Source: Anthonomus grandis grandis | Taxonomy: Eukaryota > Arthropoda > Insecta > Coleoptera > Curculionidae | Assembly: GCF_022605725.1 (NCBI RefSeq) | Contig: NC_065554.1 | Location: 22,029,100-22,093,099, forward strand | Direction of reading: 5' to 3' | Length of the DNA: 64,000 bases | Shown here: piece after piece, positions 36,410 to 47,292 of the stretch | How the letters are laid out: each line of letters opens with the position of its first letter | How positions within the stretch are numbered: position 1 is the first letter of the stretch | Program-made: the position numbers and the translations under genes | Notes under the pieces: generated by a model | What the model was told of the DNA's origin: nothing | Database searches by the model: none | Seen by the model: the letters and a program-made list of their open reading frames with translations, nothing else

Positions 36410-38021
36410 TTAGAGATGAGCCAGGTTTTGAAAAAATGTCACGGCTTTTGGACTGCAGAACCTCATGAGGCGCATTAGGTCGTTAAACTTAGCCTTTGGA
36501 ATTGGTAATGAACCTGTAAAAAAATAACAAAAATTAATACATCTTATTTTTATTTAAATCTTTCTTATAACTTACCATCGGGTACCGGAACGGGCAGCAA
36601 AAATTCTCCGCATCCTTAAGCTGAATTTTGGTCAAAGCGTTTTCGTATTGATCCAGACAAAACTGGTCCATTGTATGTTGAACGGTAGTAGATAAAGCGG
36701 CTATAATCAGATGATGCCACTATTTCCTTCAAAATCTGAATTTTAAATGGGCATTTTTGTAAATGCATTGTGTCTAAAAATGATTTCCAATCCAGTATCA
36801 TATTTTGTGACACACTCACTACAACAAACGGCGATGGTTTGGAGCAGGAATGCCTAATGACTTCTTCGAACTCTTCCGGGACCTCAAAGGGGCTCTTCAA
36901 ATCTCACAATCCTACATTTTTGTCACATTCCAAATAGGAGTGTCCTCTTATAGGGAATGTAATTTTTATTTCATTCAGATTATGAATTTTGTTATTTACT
37001 ACAAAATGAATAAATCGAAAAATGGTAAAGTTTTTATTTTGTTCTCCGGCAGAGTCACAGAAGATTTGCAGTTCTTCAACATCGTCGTCTAAATAAGATT
37101 ATGAATAATCGTCAGATTATGAATAATCGTTAGTGGCAATTTTAGGAATTGAAATATTGTTTGCAAAATCAATGCAGATGGCTTCCTTTTTGTTGCTTTT
37201 TTTTGCAGCTTTTTTGGCTTGCCTTTTCCTTGAATATACAGTATCAGTCAAACTTGTAAGCTTAATTTGAAATTTATCACACGTTTCGCATGTGTCACTT
37301 CTAGGGTATCCAAAAGCAATATTGAATTCTTTATTAAAGATTGTTCTGTGCGTTTCATACGAGACTTTAGCATTTAGATGCTTTTCCTTAAAGAGGTTAA
37401 ACATCTTTTTGATTGTAAGTTCTTCTGGTAAATAGGTCTTTTTTGTATCTTTTAGACTATAGGGGCTCTGACGACCCTTGAAACTTTTAATGTAGTTACA
37501 TACCAAACCTTTTGTTAAGTCGTCCAGCTTCCTATGAGTTGCACTATGCTTTCCACGTCTGTCCTTAGGAGCTGCACCACTTCGTTTGAGGCTTTCCTTT
37601 ATATAATTTATTTTATTTTTTGTAATCCCATGAATGGATCAAAAAGCTTTGGCACACCGGAATATCACCATCGCGAACTCGAACTCGACACGCATAACTT
37701 GCATCATGGAAACTGGCAGTATATCTCAGTTTTGACGAGGTCTTTTATGCTGGACAGGTAAGACTGTAATTAAATTAGCTAAATAATAATTTTGCTCATC
37801 GTGAGAGCTCAGAGCATTAAAATGTCTCAATATTTCTGCTCTTTGCGCCTCATTAAGTACCTCAAAGCACTTTAATCTTAAGCAATTACAAGGCTGTCCA
37901 GCTTCATGAGTGGATAACTAACAACGTTTTAGAGACCTCTGACATCCGACTGGTTCCCTTTCTTTTTTTTTAAAGGCATAATTTTGTTCTTAATGGATCC
38001 CTCCGAATCATTATTAGCCAT
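36410..38021 (-). pseudogene. DUF7869-like transposase with 62-bp 3' intron, nonsense-mutated
   Basis: A probable ATG at 38021 opens a basic N-terminus (PLKKKKG). After a frameshift, EAGQPCNCLRLKCFEVL, SSHDEQNYYLANLITVLPV and KDRRGKHSATHRKLDDL follow. GRQSPYSL and KTYLPEELTIKKMFNLF lead to FGYPRSDTCETCDKF at 37310, a cysteine pair suggesting zinc binding. The core is IFCDSAGEQNKNFTIFRF (37020-37070) and FPIRGHSYLECDKNVGL (36900-36950). The C-terminus crosses a GTAAGT...ACAG intron (36575-36514) in register, ending RFCSPKAVTFFQNLAHL at 36410. Stops near 37638, 37735, 37115, 36899 and 36613 kill this copy. Aspartates in CDSAG and ECDKN are plausible catalytic residues. That role is inference. 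Confidence 0.78.
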
Positions 38022-38253
38022 AATGGTTTATTATTAATCACACAGACAAACAACAAGTCACACTTTTGCGGTTGAAAATGAATATTGCATTAGCTAGTTT
38101 GTTTACGTTTGGACTAAGCTGGTTTTTATTCGGTATGCTATATTTTAGATACTAATTTACGCAAGACTACGGTGGTTGTTTCCCGGTTTTAGTACTCTAA
38201 AATAAGCGTTTTCATTCGAAGAATTCAATGGCGCCTCTGCCGAGATTTTCAAT

Positions 38254-38290
38254 AAAAAGTGACATACCTGGTTTTTTCCCTGTACCCTTC
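38254..38290 (-). repeat. Right TIR of copy 1
   Basis: Inverted copy of 36056-36092. It ends CCCTGTACCCTTC at 38290, followed by ATATATG. Confidence 0.85.
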
Positions 38291-39727
38291 ATATATGATA
38301 CTGATCCTCGATACCTTTCTTAACAAAAAAAAGGTACTGCCAAAGATTTAATATCCACACAAATCGATACCCAATTATAAGTAATTTAAAGTATTGTTAT
38401 TATTGTTATTAATATTATGAATTTTAAAATCACTTGACTGTATGAAAGCAGTGCTAAAATATTTTGCAAATAAATTAATAGATATCTAAAGGATTTGAAG
38501 TTATCTGACCATTACAGCTTATGTTAGATAGTATAACCAAAATAGACCTGTTAGATGTGAAAAATCTCCAATTATTAATATTATTAGAATCTTGTTAAAT
38601 CCTTTTATCAATCTTAGAGCTATTTTAATTTTTATACGTTTCCGAGATTTTTAGTAGTTTGTATTTTGTAGTTGTAGAAAAATAATGAGGAAAATTACTC
38701 GCTTTTTGTTCTAAAGGAACTCTTTCTAAAGTAATGCATGAAAGAAACTTGTAAATTAATTATGTGTTGATTCTATATTATTATTAGAAAGTATATTTCT
38801 CCAATCTGGATTCTATAGGCTTTTGTTAATAAGTTTAAAATTAGCTCTGTGGTAATTAAAGTATTTGCAATCTAAGCTTTTTAAATGTCTTGCCACATTC
38901 AGAATTAAGTTGAATTTGATAGCAGAGTGATATCTATTCTTTTATACATCGGTTAATATTTTATATAAAATTCTTGTTGCACAATAATAAATATTATACT
39001 TTGTGAGCTGCAAAAAATAAAATTTGTTTAAAAGAAGAAGAATTTTGTTGAGAAATTAGTTAAACCCATGTTTTAAACTTACAAAAGAATTACAATATAA
39101 AAACTAACTATAGACTTCACAAGGTAATTGTCACTGATGGCCTAAGTATGCAAAGGTTATTAAAAAATTACGTTTTGGACGACAACAATTAAATATAAAA
39201 ATAGTTCTTTTGCTAAAATGCGTAATTAGAGAATTTATCTCTTTAATATATCTTTTAATATATTTAGTTTCTTAAATTGGGACCCAGTTTTCTTGCAAAG
39301 ACAAAACTTTTGTTTGAAGAATGCATTTCTAAACCTTCTCAAGGTTTCTAAAAATATCTATTAAAAAATTTGTTTTAACTATTAAATAGTAATTTTCTCA
39401 ATAAACTCAAAATGCTAAAATTTCAATTATTAAATATGTAATGCCGATGTCAATGAACTATATTGGACAATATTATCTGCTAAATAAAATCGGTTATTTT
39501 GAACTATCTTCAAGTATATAGAATTAATACCTAATTATTTTTCCAGGCAGTTAATTTTGTTGTTATTTTTCAAAAATTAAAATTTTTGCCATTTAATTTC
39601 CTAGGATTAACAAATTTTTGTAATTAAACTGAAATCAATTAAATACATATTATTTTTAATATTTTTCAGGCCCTTGAACCTATTATTCACATTTTTCCAG
39701 GCAAATTTTGATGTTTTTATAGACAAT

Positions 39728-39859
39728 TAATATAATTTTTAAAGAAAAAAATAAAGAGAATTTTCATTAATTCTAGGCACTTAATTAAAATTAACATTAA
39801 AATAATTGTTTAATGTTAATTTTTAAAGCTCTTTATTTTTTTCTTTAAAAATTATATTA
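39728..39859. repeat. Perfect 31-bp inverted repeat with a nested second stem
   Basis: Arms 39728-39758 and 39829-39859 are exact reverse complements, 31 bp each. Inside them a second pair, 39787-39801 and 39809-39823 (AAAATTAACATTAAA and its complement), forms an inner 15-bp stem. The unit is 132 bp and could be a small MITE or fold-back sequence. I see no convincing target duplication. Confidence 0.8.
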
Positions 39860-41863
39860 AATATTTAAGTTTAAATCAGTTAAATATATTTCCAATTGTT
39901 TTCAAAAGCACAAGAGATCATTCCTAAATTTTCCAAGTACTTGATTAATGTTAGTATTATCAGTTTTCTTAGCAGTTAATTTATCTTTTTTTAATATATA
40001 TAAAGTATAAAAGTTTTAATTTTTTATGTTTCTTGAGAACCTAATTGAATAATTAAGTTAATGTTAGTTAAATATACTTTTAATACTTTCCAGGCATTTG
40101 AACCCGGTAAAAACATTTTTTCAGATATATAATTTTTTTCTGCAAGCTAAATTAAGTTAAAAGCATTCTGATGGATACAATCCAAAAAGTTTTTTAGTTT
40201 CATCTTAATCCCAAAAAAGACAAAAGTAAGTAATTTCTTAATGAGAGTTATTGTTTTTTACAATATATATCAAAATTTCGTAGTAGTTTTCGTATAGAAG
40301 ATTTAAATAGGCAAACCCTGTTAATATGTTATAATCCTTTTTTCCTTCTATAAATTTATTGTGCTGTTTTAGACTTTTAAACTAGTCATAATAATCCTTG
40401 CATTGTATGATTCATTTAAGCTATTTTTTTACTTAATTAAGTTAAAAAAACAAATTAACTAAATAAACAGAAATTAGAATATAATACCAATAGATTAAAA
40501 CTAACACATTTTTCCTTCTAATGCATATGTAGTAAGTATGCCGCGTTATTAATTAGCTATGGCTAGCTAGCTAAATAATTAACTATATCACCCATCCTTT
40601 CTTTTACTCGCATTATAACGGAAATTAAATAATTGCACTATCATCATTTGTCTTTTGACTAGTTTCAAGAACTCTTATTTGGGGGGGTTATAAAATGACT
40701 TGTTTCCGGTCCCGCCTTAAGGTGGAGTCAAGAAAGTTCCTTTTAATATTGTATTAACAGTGGCGTAGGAATAAATTTTCTTTTGGTATAGAGAATAATG
40801 AACATTGATCATTATAATATATATAAAATCTTCATATCAAATTATTGGCAAAAAAATGTTTTTCAAAAGTGGATGTTCCCAAATACGTACTATTTAAAAA
40901 TTTTGAAAAAATGTAAATTATTAATTAAGATGTCGAAGTGCTGGTTTGGACATTTTAAATAGGTGTGTAAAGGATTTAGTTAATAAAAAACAATGAACAC
41001 TATATTTTTAGTTATTACTTGAATACAAATTTTAACTTTTATTACATTCATAGCAGCGTATTTTAGGATTTAAATAAAATATATGATTATAAACTTTCTA
41101 TCCTAATATGTAATATTATACCAACAGTCTCATTCTATTCAAAATTTTCAAAGAGTCTTACTTATTATTCATAATAATACCCAATGCACGAACAAGATGC
41201 TGTATCATAACGAAATTTTGCTTTTACCTCCGTAATACATTATTATCTTACACATGTATGAAATTTGAATTAAATTACATTGTGTTAGCACATAAAATAA
41301 ATCAACAAATAAATAAAATAAAATAATTTGTTTGGCTATCGATACAAAATAAATATCATGTCATAATTTCATAAAAAGAATACAAATTTAAGATGTACAA
41401 TACATTACTAAAAACTGTCTTTTTATCAATTTTTAGACCTTTACATCTGTTTAAGCCTTAAGATCTCTAATATTATATGACTTAAAATTAAGAAATGACT
41501 CCGAAATGAAACTTTACAAATATTGACCTAAAATGTTTATCTCTGAACACTTTAAGCAAAAAAAAATCATTTATACTCTGTAAACTTTGCATCAACTTAT
41601 TAGTACGATAAGAAATTAAGATTATTTCCCTTCTTCCCGAAAACAACATTTAAGTTTAACATCGAAACTTCCCAATTGGGACCGCTTCTACTATAACAAT
41701 AAAAACTTTTTTTTCCTATTTTTCAAATGAGATGAAAATCCTTTTAGCCTAGTTTCCAAGTTTTAAGTAACGCTACGAGAAGTTTACCCGGTTCTTCTTA
41801 TATATATTCCGTTTTTCGATTATAATTTTTTTTCTTGCTTCACGTGATTTCGTGTTATTTTAA

Positions 41864-41902
41864 TATTATTTAGTCATGAAAATTTATCATGACTAAATAA
41901 TA
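41864..41902. repeat. 16-bp perfect hairpin
   Basis: TATTATTTAGTCATGA (41864-41879) and its exact complement (41887-41902) are separated by 7 bases. The composition is AT-rich apart from the TCATGA core. There is no T-run context that would make it a pol III terminator of a recognised RNA gene. Confidence 0.75.
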
Positions 41903-42283
41903 GCGACCTAATCATTTAATTAGTATTTGGAAAAGGATGATAAATGGCCATAAAATGCAGCTGTCTTTACACGACGGCCAACGGAAAATGTTAAAACATT
42001 TTCAATATTTTATAGACTCGAGATAAAATATGAAAGTCTAAGTTTCGGGGTCCGCCTTTAAGCCATCACTCATATATGAGGAGTGATTTATATGAATTTT
42101 TTGAAAGTAAGTTATATTTTTTTTTAACGTTTTCCAATTTATTTTTGCACCTGTTATATAGCTTACTAGACGTTTTTCATAAAAACCGTTTAATTGTTTT
42201 ATGTTTTACCTATCTATTATTGATTTATAATACCTTAGAAACGGAATATGTTATGGTAGCAATAATACCTGCTATCACACCTA

Positions 42284-42315
42284 GGGCATTATAAGCGGGC
42301 ATTATGATAATGCCC
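42284..42315. repeat. Left palindromic site cluster
   Basis: GGGCATTAT followed after four bases by GGGCATTATGATAATGCCC, a 9-bp arm perfect palindrome with a single central base. Such paired arms are the usual layout of tyrosine recombinase core sites. Use as a recombination site is inference. Confidence 0.8.
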
Positions 42316-42485
42316 GGAAATTTTATTGCTTATCCAATTTTATTTATCTCATAATAAAGAATAAACATCCATTTTATACAAAAATAATTTTAATGAACAA
42401 CTTAATTTACAAACTATACAAAATAGCGTTAGTGCTGCCACCTCTACCATCACAAAAAACACTGACCATTCTATAGTGGGATCAG

Positions 42486-43177
42486 CTACATTTTCCGGGA
42501 CATTTCAAAATTTAAATTTTTATTTTGGAAACAAAGTTTTTTTATTAAATTTAAAGCGCCTAAATCTTTTTCAATGATAGTAAAACTTTTTGAAGTTAAA
42601 GTTTTAGTTTCTGGTACCTTTATAACCAAGACCGTTCCTCTATCTTCAATATCATCAATGGTCATTTTGACCAACTCATCTCGTCTTAAACCTCCAAAAA
42701 CACCCATTACCAATATAACTTTGTGTACCAAGTAGATATCATCAAGAGCCTTCTTAATAAATTTTATTATTTGTTCTCCTTCCAAAACTTTAGACTTCTT
42801 CGGGACATATCCTTTCAACTTAACTTTTAAAAAAGATATGAGACGATGGTATTGCGAGATGTCTATATTTTTATAGACCATTAACGTAGACCTTGGGGTA
42901 GAATACTTGGTCCAGAGAGAGTTCGGACTGTATTTTTCCGACTAAAAATATTAAAATTTGTTAAACATATGTACCTATTAAAATAAAATCAATAACTTAC
43001 CAGTTCCTGAAAATATGTCATTAGAACGGTTTCGGTTATTTGAACAATTGCGTTGGCATCTTTCCAAATACCAAATATGCCATACTCCCGATCATACTGT
43101 TGCCTTGATTTAACTGGCAAAAGATTTTCGGTCGCTTTTATGGCCTTTTCTCTTATATTTTGTAGAATTTCTTCCAT
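42486..43177 (-). CDS. Crypton-type tyrosine recombinase, spliced, C-terminally truncated (210 aa)
   Basis: Exon 1 runs from the ATG at 43177 to 43001 (EEILQNIREKA, LLPVKSRQQYDREYGIFGIW, YFQEL). It is the SAM-like core-binding domain. A 59-bp intron (43000-42942, GTAAGT...TTTAG) joins it in phase 0 to exon 2 (SEKYSPNSLWTKYS..., NIDISQYHRLISFLK). The frame stays open to 42486. The catalytic domain begins with PKKSKVLEGEQIIKFIKKA. It contains the first active-site arginine in VFGGLRRDELVKM, then DDIEDRG, VIKVPETKT and KSFTI. It stops soon after at NFEMSRKM, before the HxxR box and the nucleophilic tyrosine. The enzyme as encoded cannot be a complete recombinase. A binding-only, repressor-like product is conceivable but speculative. 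A preserved frame across the intron suggests recent loss. Confidence 0.8.
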
Positions 43178-43381
43178 TTTAAACCACAAATATTTAAACA
43201 AAAAATTGCCAACTAACTAACTGACAAAAACATCAAAGTCAAACTTAAATAATCACTGCAAGTCACTTGATAAATTTCTGTAGGTAGGTATATACGTATA
43301 CTTACCTGTACAGGTAGACCCTAGTATTTTTGTTCATAAAAATCAATTTTTAGGTAAAACATAAAGCATTGTCTGCACCAC

Positions 43382-43467
43382 GGGCATTGTTAGACTCTAA
43401 TGCCCATCAGGCGGAAACCTCGGGCTACTATTTCCATCTTCCGGGCATTATCGTCCTTACAATGCCC
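43382..43467. repeat. Right palindromic site cluster
   Basis: Two units of facing arms: GGGCATTG...TAATGCCC at 43382-43405 and GGGCATTAT...ACAATGCCC at 43443-43467. They are separated by 37 bp that include GGCGGAAACCTCGGGC. Together with the left cluster they bracket the recombinase gene. Confidence 0.8.
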
Positions 43468-43789
43468 TTGATATATAAATAGCTAGCATGTTCTGGAAAT
43501 ATTTCCTTCCAAATAATATTTTTAAATGTGGTGAAAATTGTGAGGTTTGAAATGTATGAGTGGTATCTCCGCTGGTATTTATGCCGTCATCTATATTAAT
43601 AACATTCGATTGTGTGATTTTTACTCCATTGCTTATGCCTTTGCACAGCATTTTCAAGAATGCTAGTCTAACTAGGAAATTTGGATGCAAGTAAGAGTGC
43701 TGAACCAACGAAATTCCGCCTATATTTTTAAAGCGCTGCCTAACATTGCTCTCTATCCTACTATATAGGGAACATTTAATGACAGCTTC

Positions 43790-44130
43790 TTTCCCTCTTG
43801 TTAGTATTTTCTTCTTAAATTGGGTAACAGGTCTGATGCAGTAAACTACAGAGAAATATTTTTTCTTTCCATTACATCAAAGCTAATGGAATGCATACTT
43901 ACAGAAGCATTATTTAATATCGACAAATATCACATCACCCAAAATCAGCTTCAAGTTTTTATAGAGGGCGTTTAACTACTTCTAAGCTAGCTCCATATCA
44001 AAAATTTCTTATTGATTCATTGGAAAAGGGCTGTCAGGTAGACTACCATTTATACAGACCTCTCAAATGCCTTTGATAGAGTCAACCATGCTCTCAAAAA
44101 TGCATTTATGCACATAATTATGACAGTAAT
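43790..44130 (+). pseudogene. Jockey-type reverse transcriptase fragment
   Basis: The plus strand near 43840 reads DAVNYREIFFLSITSKLMEC, equivalent to the NYRPI box. It continues HITQNQLQVFIEG (QHGF box, decayed). After a shift it reads TIYTDLSNAFDRVNHAL near 44047-44095. Nothing of the YADD box follows. It is a short 5' piece of an RT domain with several stops. Confidence 0.75.
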
Positions 44131-45470
44131 ATTATGGAGTATATATTATGGAGAGTTATTTACTAATCAATATCAATGTGGGACAAGTTCGAATAATTTG
44201 TCATTTATGTATTGGACAACAAGCTTTGAGTTTATATATACTGATTGTTGTAAGTGTTGATTGATTGTTTTTTTTTCTGTATCATTTAACTTAACTGTAG
44301 TGTACACTTCAAATATATGAATCTTTGAAAAATGTCCTCAATATTTTGCAGAGTATGCGTTAAGAAACTTCTAAATATCTAATTTGTTTAAAAAATAAAG
44401 TAAGTAATTTCAAAAATTTATAAAAATTTAATAGTAAGCAAATTTTAAAATTTAATTTACTATTTATACAGCATATTGGTGGAATAAAACAATTGTAATT
44501 TATTTAAAATTTTTAAAGAGAAATAACATTAATAATAAAGTAATTAGGCATCAAATGTGTATTCCACTTAAAAATTATCAAAAATATTGCGGAGGATTGT
44601 TGGGTGGGGTTAGAATTAAAACAGAAACCTGTTTAGGTAAATGTCGATGTTTCGACTTAGATTAGGTTATCCTCAGGACACTAAGTCTAGGTTTCTTTAG
44701 TTATAATTACAATACATTTATAATAGGAGAGTAAAATTATTTATACCATGGGTTTAATTTTAAGTGTTATTGTGGGCATCATAAAATCAACAATCCATCA
44801 ACATTAAAAGATAACAAATTGACTCGGCCCAATAATGCAGATACCTTTTAGAAAAACATTCTCGAATATTAATCAAAGCAAAGAACTGCACCAGCATTCT
44901 TCTTCTTGCCACCTCCTATTAGAAGATTGACTACTATCATAGCTATTCTTATTTTTGATGCTGTAACTCGAAACAATTTAATGAAACTGCAGTTGTATAA
45001 TTTTTTTAATATTCAATATTTCCTTTCCATTTCTCATTGTCCCCTATACCTCCTCAGTTGTTCCCATATCCATCCAACTTATTCTTAAGATCCTTCCATA
45101 TGACTACATTTCAAATATTTCCAGTCGATCATAGGTATTCTTCTTTAAAGTATAGGATTCCATTCTGACTCTTAGTTGTAGATCTCTACTGCATTTCTCG
45201 TTCTGTTAAAATATAGTTTTGACTTGTCTAATTCTTGATTTAATTTTTCTCAGTGAACTCTTTATTTACCGTTGTTTTTAAATATTTGTATTTACTGATA
45301 TTCTCTAATAATTCTCTATAGATCCATAGATTTTCCTGTTGCTAAACTAGTTTTGTAATAATCATAAACTTCTCTTCGGTTCTTTCGGTCTTTTTTACTA
45401 GCGGTGAATATGAATATTAACAAGCTGAATGAAAAATCGCAGAGCAAGCACATTTTGGAATGAATCCTAA
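44131..45470. repeat. Repeat-derived AT-rich DNA
   Basis: At 44640-44680 the minus strand has CTGAGGATAACC...GTCGAAACATCGAC, a motif I associate with dispersed retroelement ends in insects. At 44896-45190 the words GCCACCTCCTATTAGAAG and CCAGTCGATCATAGGTATTC resemble a dispersed retroelement-associated repeat seen in insect genomes. No intact frame is present. Confidence 0.4.
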
Positions 45471-45479
45471 AGGATTAAA

Positions 45480-46970
45480 GCAGTAAGTGATAAAATAAAA
45501 ATCTTGATGAAGGATAGAAGAGAATTACCGAATAAAGACGTAAACTTCCTAAAACTAAAGAAATTAACAAGGGTATAAAACTAAAGCCATTCGTTTTGAT
45601 GTGAGAACATTTAACAATAAAATGATTACCAAAGCAATTAAAGAAAATAAAAGAGAAAAAAAAGGTATACCCAAAAATAAAAAAACAATTGGTAAACAAT
45701 GAAATACAGAAGGCCAAATTGCAACTGTGAAAAAGACATTCGAAAAATAGTATAGAATTTCTATAAAGAGCTATATGCTACGAATAAAAGGTAAAATATG
45801 CGCGATCCGATTCAGGGATTAGTGGAAATCCCAGAAATCACAATTTATGAAATGAAAAAGGTAATTTTTGAAATGAAAAACAATTACTACCCTGAACAAG
45901 ATAAATTGGTTAGTGAAGCTCTTAAACTGGGTGGCGGAAAGATGTTGCAGAGTCTTAAAGTTCTGTTTATTAAGTGTCTTATACAAGGCAAAATTCCACG
46001 ACAATGGAACAATGCAACCATTACTCTACTATATAAAAAAGGTGATCTTACAAATTAATCAACTATTAGTATGCTATCCTATATGTAGAAGTTACGTACT
46101 GAAAGTGAAACTGGATGTTTATTAACCAAGGGGATAGTCTGGGATTCCACCAGATTATGGCACAAATAATCATCTCCATGCCCTAAAGAATCTTCTCTAA
46201 AAGTCCATCGAATACAATTAACGACTTGTCTTGTGGACTATAAAACAGCCTGTGACATTGTGAATCAGTATCTGATCTTAGTCACTCTAGAATGGTAGAT
46301 TAGACCTTTATTTGGAATATCTAAATTTATTATAAGAAATACAAATGATAAAAGCCAAGACGTTTAATATTTGCAGATGATAAGAAGCTATATTATTAAT
46401 ATGCTATAACAGATAAGCCATGCTTCCTATGAGGTCGAACTAATATTGTACTCAGTGAAGGAGTATACATAAATGGCATCTAAGTAGAAGAAACTACCTC
46501 GATATAGGTTTCATGATCACGAAATCCGTATGAATCAAACTTGCGATTAAACTTTGGATATATATTAGATTCAGATTTACCAATTCGTCTGAAGACAAAA
46601 ATTTTAAACCCATGTGTTCTACCTGTCATAAGGTATGGTGCTTGAAAAAAAGGCAATCAAAGTGATACAGCATGCAATGGAAAGGACAGTGTTGTGACTG
46701 ACACTCAGATATCACAAACGCTGAGATAAGTGGAAGAATCAAAGTGATTGTTGAGTAAAAAGAATAATAAAGTGGAATTGGGTGGTACCCATTGCAAGAA
46801 TACGGGACAACAGAATATACCAAAATATACCAAGAGAATCATGGAATGGAGCCGCCCTACACAGGACGCATAAGAAAGTAGGAGACTGCTACCGACTAGA
46901 TCTTTTATTAACAAACTAGAGCCTTCCCTAATAAAGCGATACATTTTCATCGATAATCAAATACATCCTC
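45480..46970 (+). pseudogene. RTE-type reverse transcriptase relic
   Basis: The best-preserved stretch is 45798-46058. It contains EIPEITIYEMKKVIFEMKN, YYPEQDKLVSEALKLGG, IQGKIPRQWNNATITLLYKK and GDLTN, the segment just before the RT core of RTE elements. After a stop, the fingers/palm region is visible only as scraps (TTCLVDYKTACDIVNQ near 46220). The C-terminal part near 46790-46900 reads NIPKYTKRIMEWSRPTQDA, corresponding to the RTE tail. Numerous stops and indels make it an old copy. Confidence 0.75.
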
Positions 46971-47254
46971 TGTCAAAGCAGAAACAGAAGAAACAAGAGG
47001 ATATAAACATAAGGAAACATAAAGTTTTATATTTTCTTTGACCTTTAAACTGTTCATGCTTACTTTCTGTCTTTTAAACTATATTAACTCGGGTAAAGGC
47101 TTTTATTTTTCCGTATAAAACAATTTCTTGTAGAAAACACCGTATTTTTTTCTCTAAAGCTAGAGGTACTAGAGCAAGTTACTTGCTGACTCCTATTCGT
47201 GTTGCCTCATATTTTTTGCCTCTGTCTTTTCTTTAGATTTCTAGTTACTTTGGC

Positions 47255-47292
47255 CTGATGATGCCGAAAAGCAGAAATACTTTTCGGTAAAC
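47255..47292 (+). ncRNA. Hammerhead-ribozyme-like motif, probably inactive
   Basis: CTGATGA is followed by TGC...GCA (a possible stem II), then GAAA, then TAC...GTA (a possible short stem III). This is the order of a hammerhead core, which occurs in Penelope-like elements and other insect repeats. The position after stem III is A where the hammerhead needs U, so cleavage is unlikely. Chance resemblance is possible. Confidence 0.25.

Larger units (their letters stand above)
36056..38290 (-). mobile_element. DNA transposon with DUF7869-like transposase, copy 1
   Basis: The left end begins GAAGGGTACAGGGAAAAAAC at 36056 and the right end at 38290 is its inverted copy. The TIRs are about 34 bp with two or three mismatches. 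Outside the ends are ATAT (left) and ATAT (right), compatible with a 4-bp duplication. Because the terminal bases are ambiguous, a TA duplication with ends two bases further out also fits. The 2235-bp element encodes a single minus-strand protein with a D-x-x-G-x-QNKN core and a 3' intron. A homologous protein lies in the element at 59326-61920. I cannot tie the family to a named transposon superfamily from sequence alone. Confidence 0.8.
38291..42282. other. AT-rich DNA with two perfect hairpins, no gene
   Basis: No protein family is recognised. TTCCAGGC-type words recur near 39542, 39700 and 40090. Two perfect inverted repeats are listed separately. A G-run and GC-richer patch lies at 40680-40750. 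Confidence 0.4.
42283..43468 (-). mobile_element. Crypton-like tyrosine recombinase element with palindromic ends
   Basis: A tyrosine recombinase gene sits between two clusters of GGGCATT/AATGCCC arms. The left cluster is GGGCATTAT (42284-42292) plus the perfect palindrome GGGCATTATGATAATGCCC (42297-42315). The right cluster has two units in which GGGCATT and AATGCCC face each other across spacers of about 10 bp (43382-43405 and 43443-43467). The outermost 13 bases, and then the GATAATGCCCGGAA segment, match in inverted orientation. Cryptons are eukaryotic elements moved by a tyrosine recombinase and usually lack TIRs, so the palindromic ends are notable. Exact termini and any target repeats cannot be set from one copy. 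Confidence 0.7.

Noticed and set aside
36850..37092. Plus-strand open frame over the copy-1 transposase
   Set aside because: It is the antisense shadow of the conserved QNKN/GHS core, which reads clearly on the minus strand.
42076..42294. 72-codon plus-strand frame next to the Crypton-like element
   Set aside because: Hydrophobic, AT-driven composition, and it runs into the palindromic site cluster; no support as a gene.
44640..44680. Hammerhead ribozyme on the minus strand (CTGAGGA...GAAAC)
   Set aside because: The position that must be U before the cleavage site is A and stem II has a mismatch; it is better described as a dispersed repeat motif.
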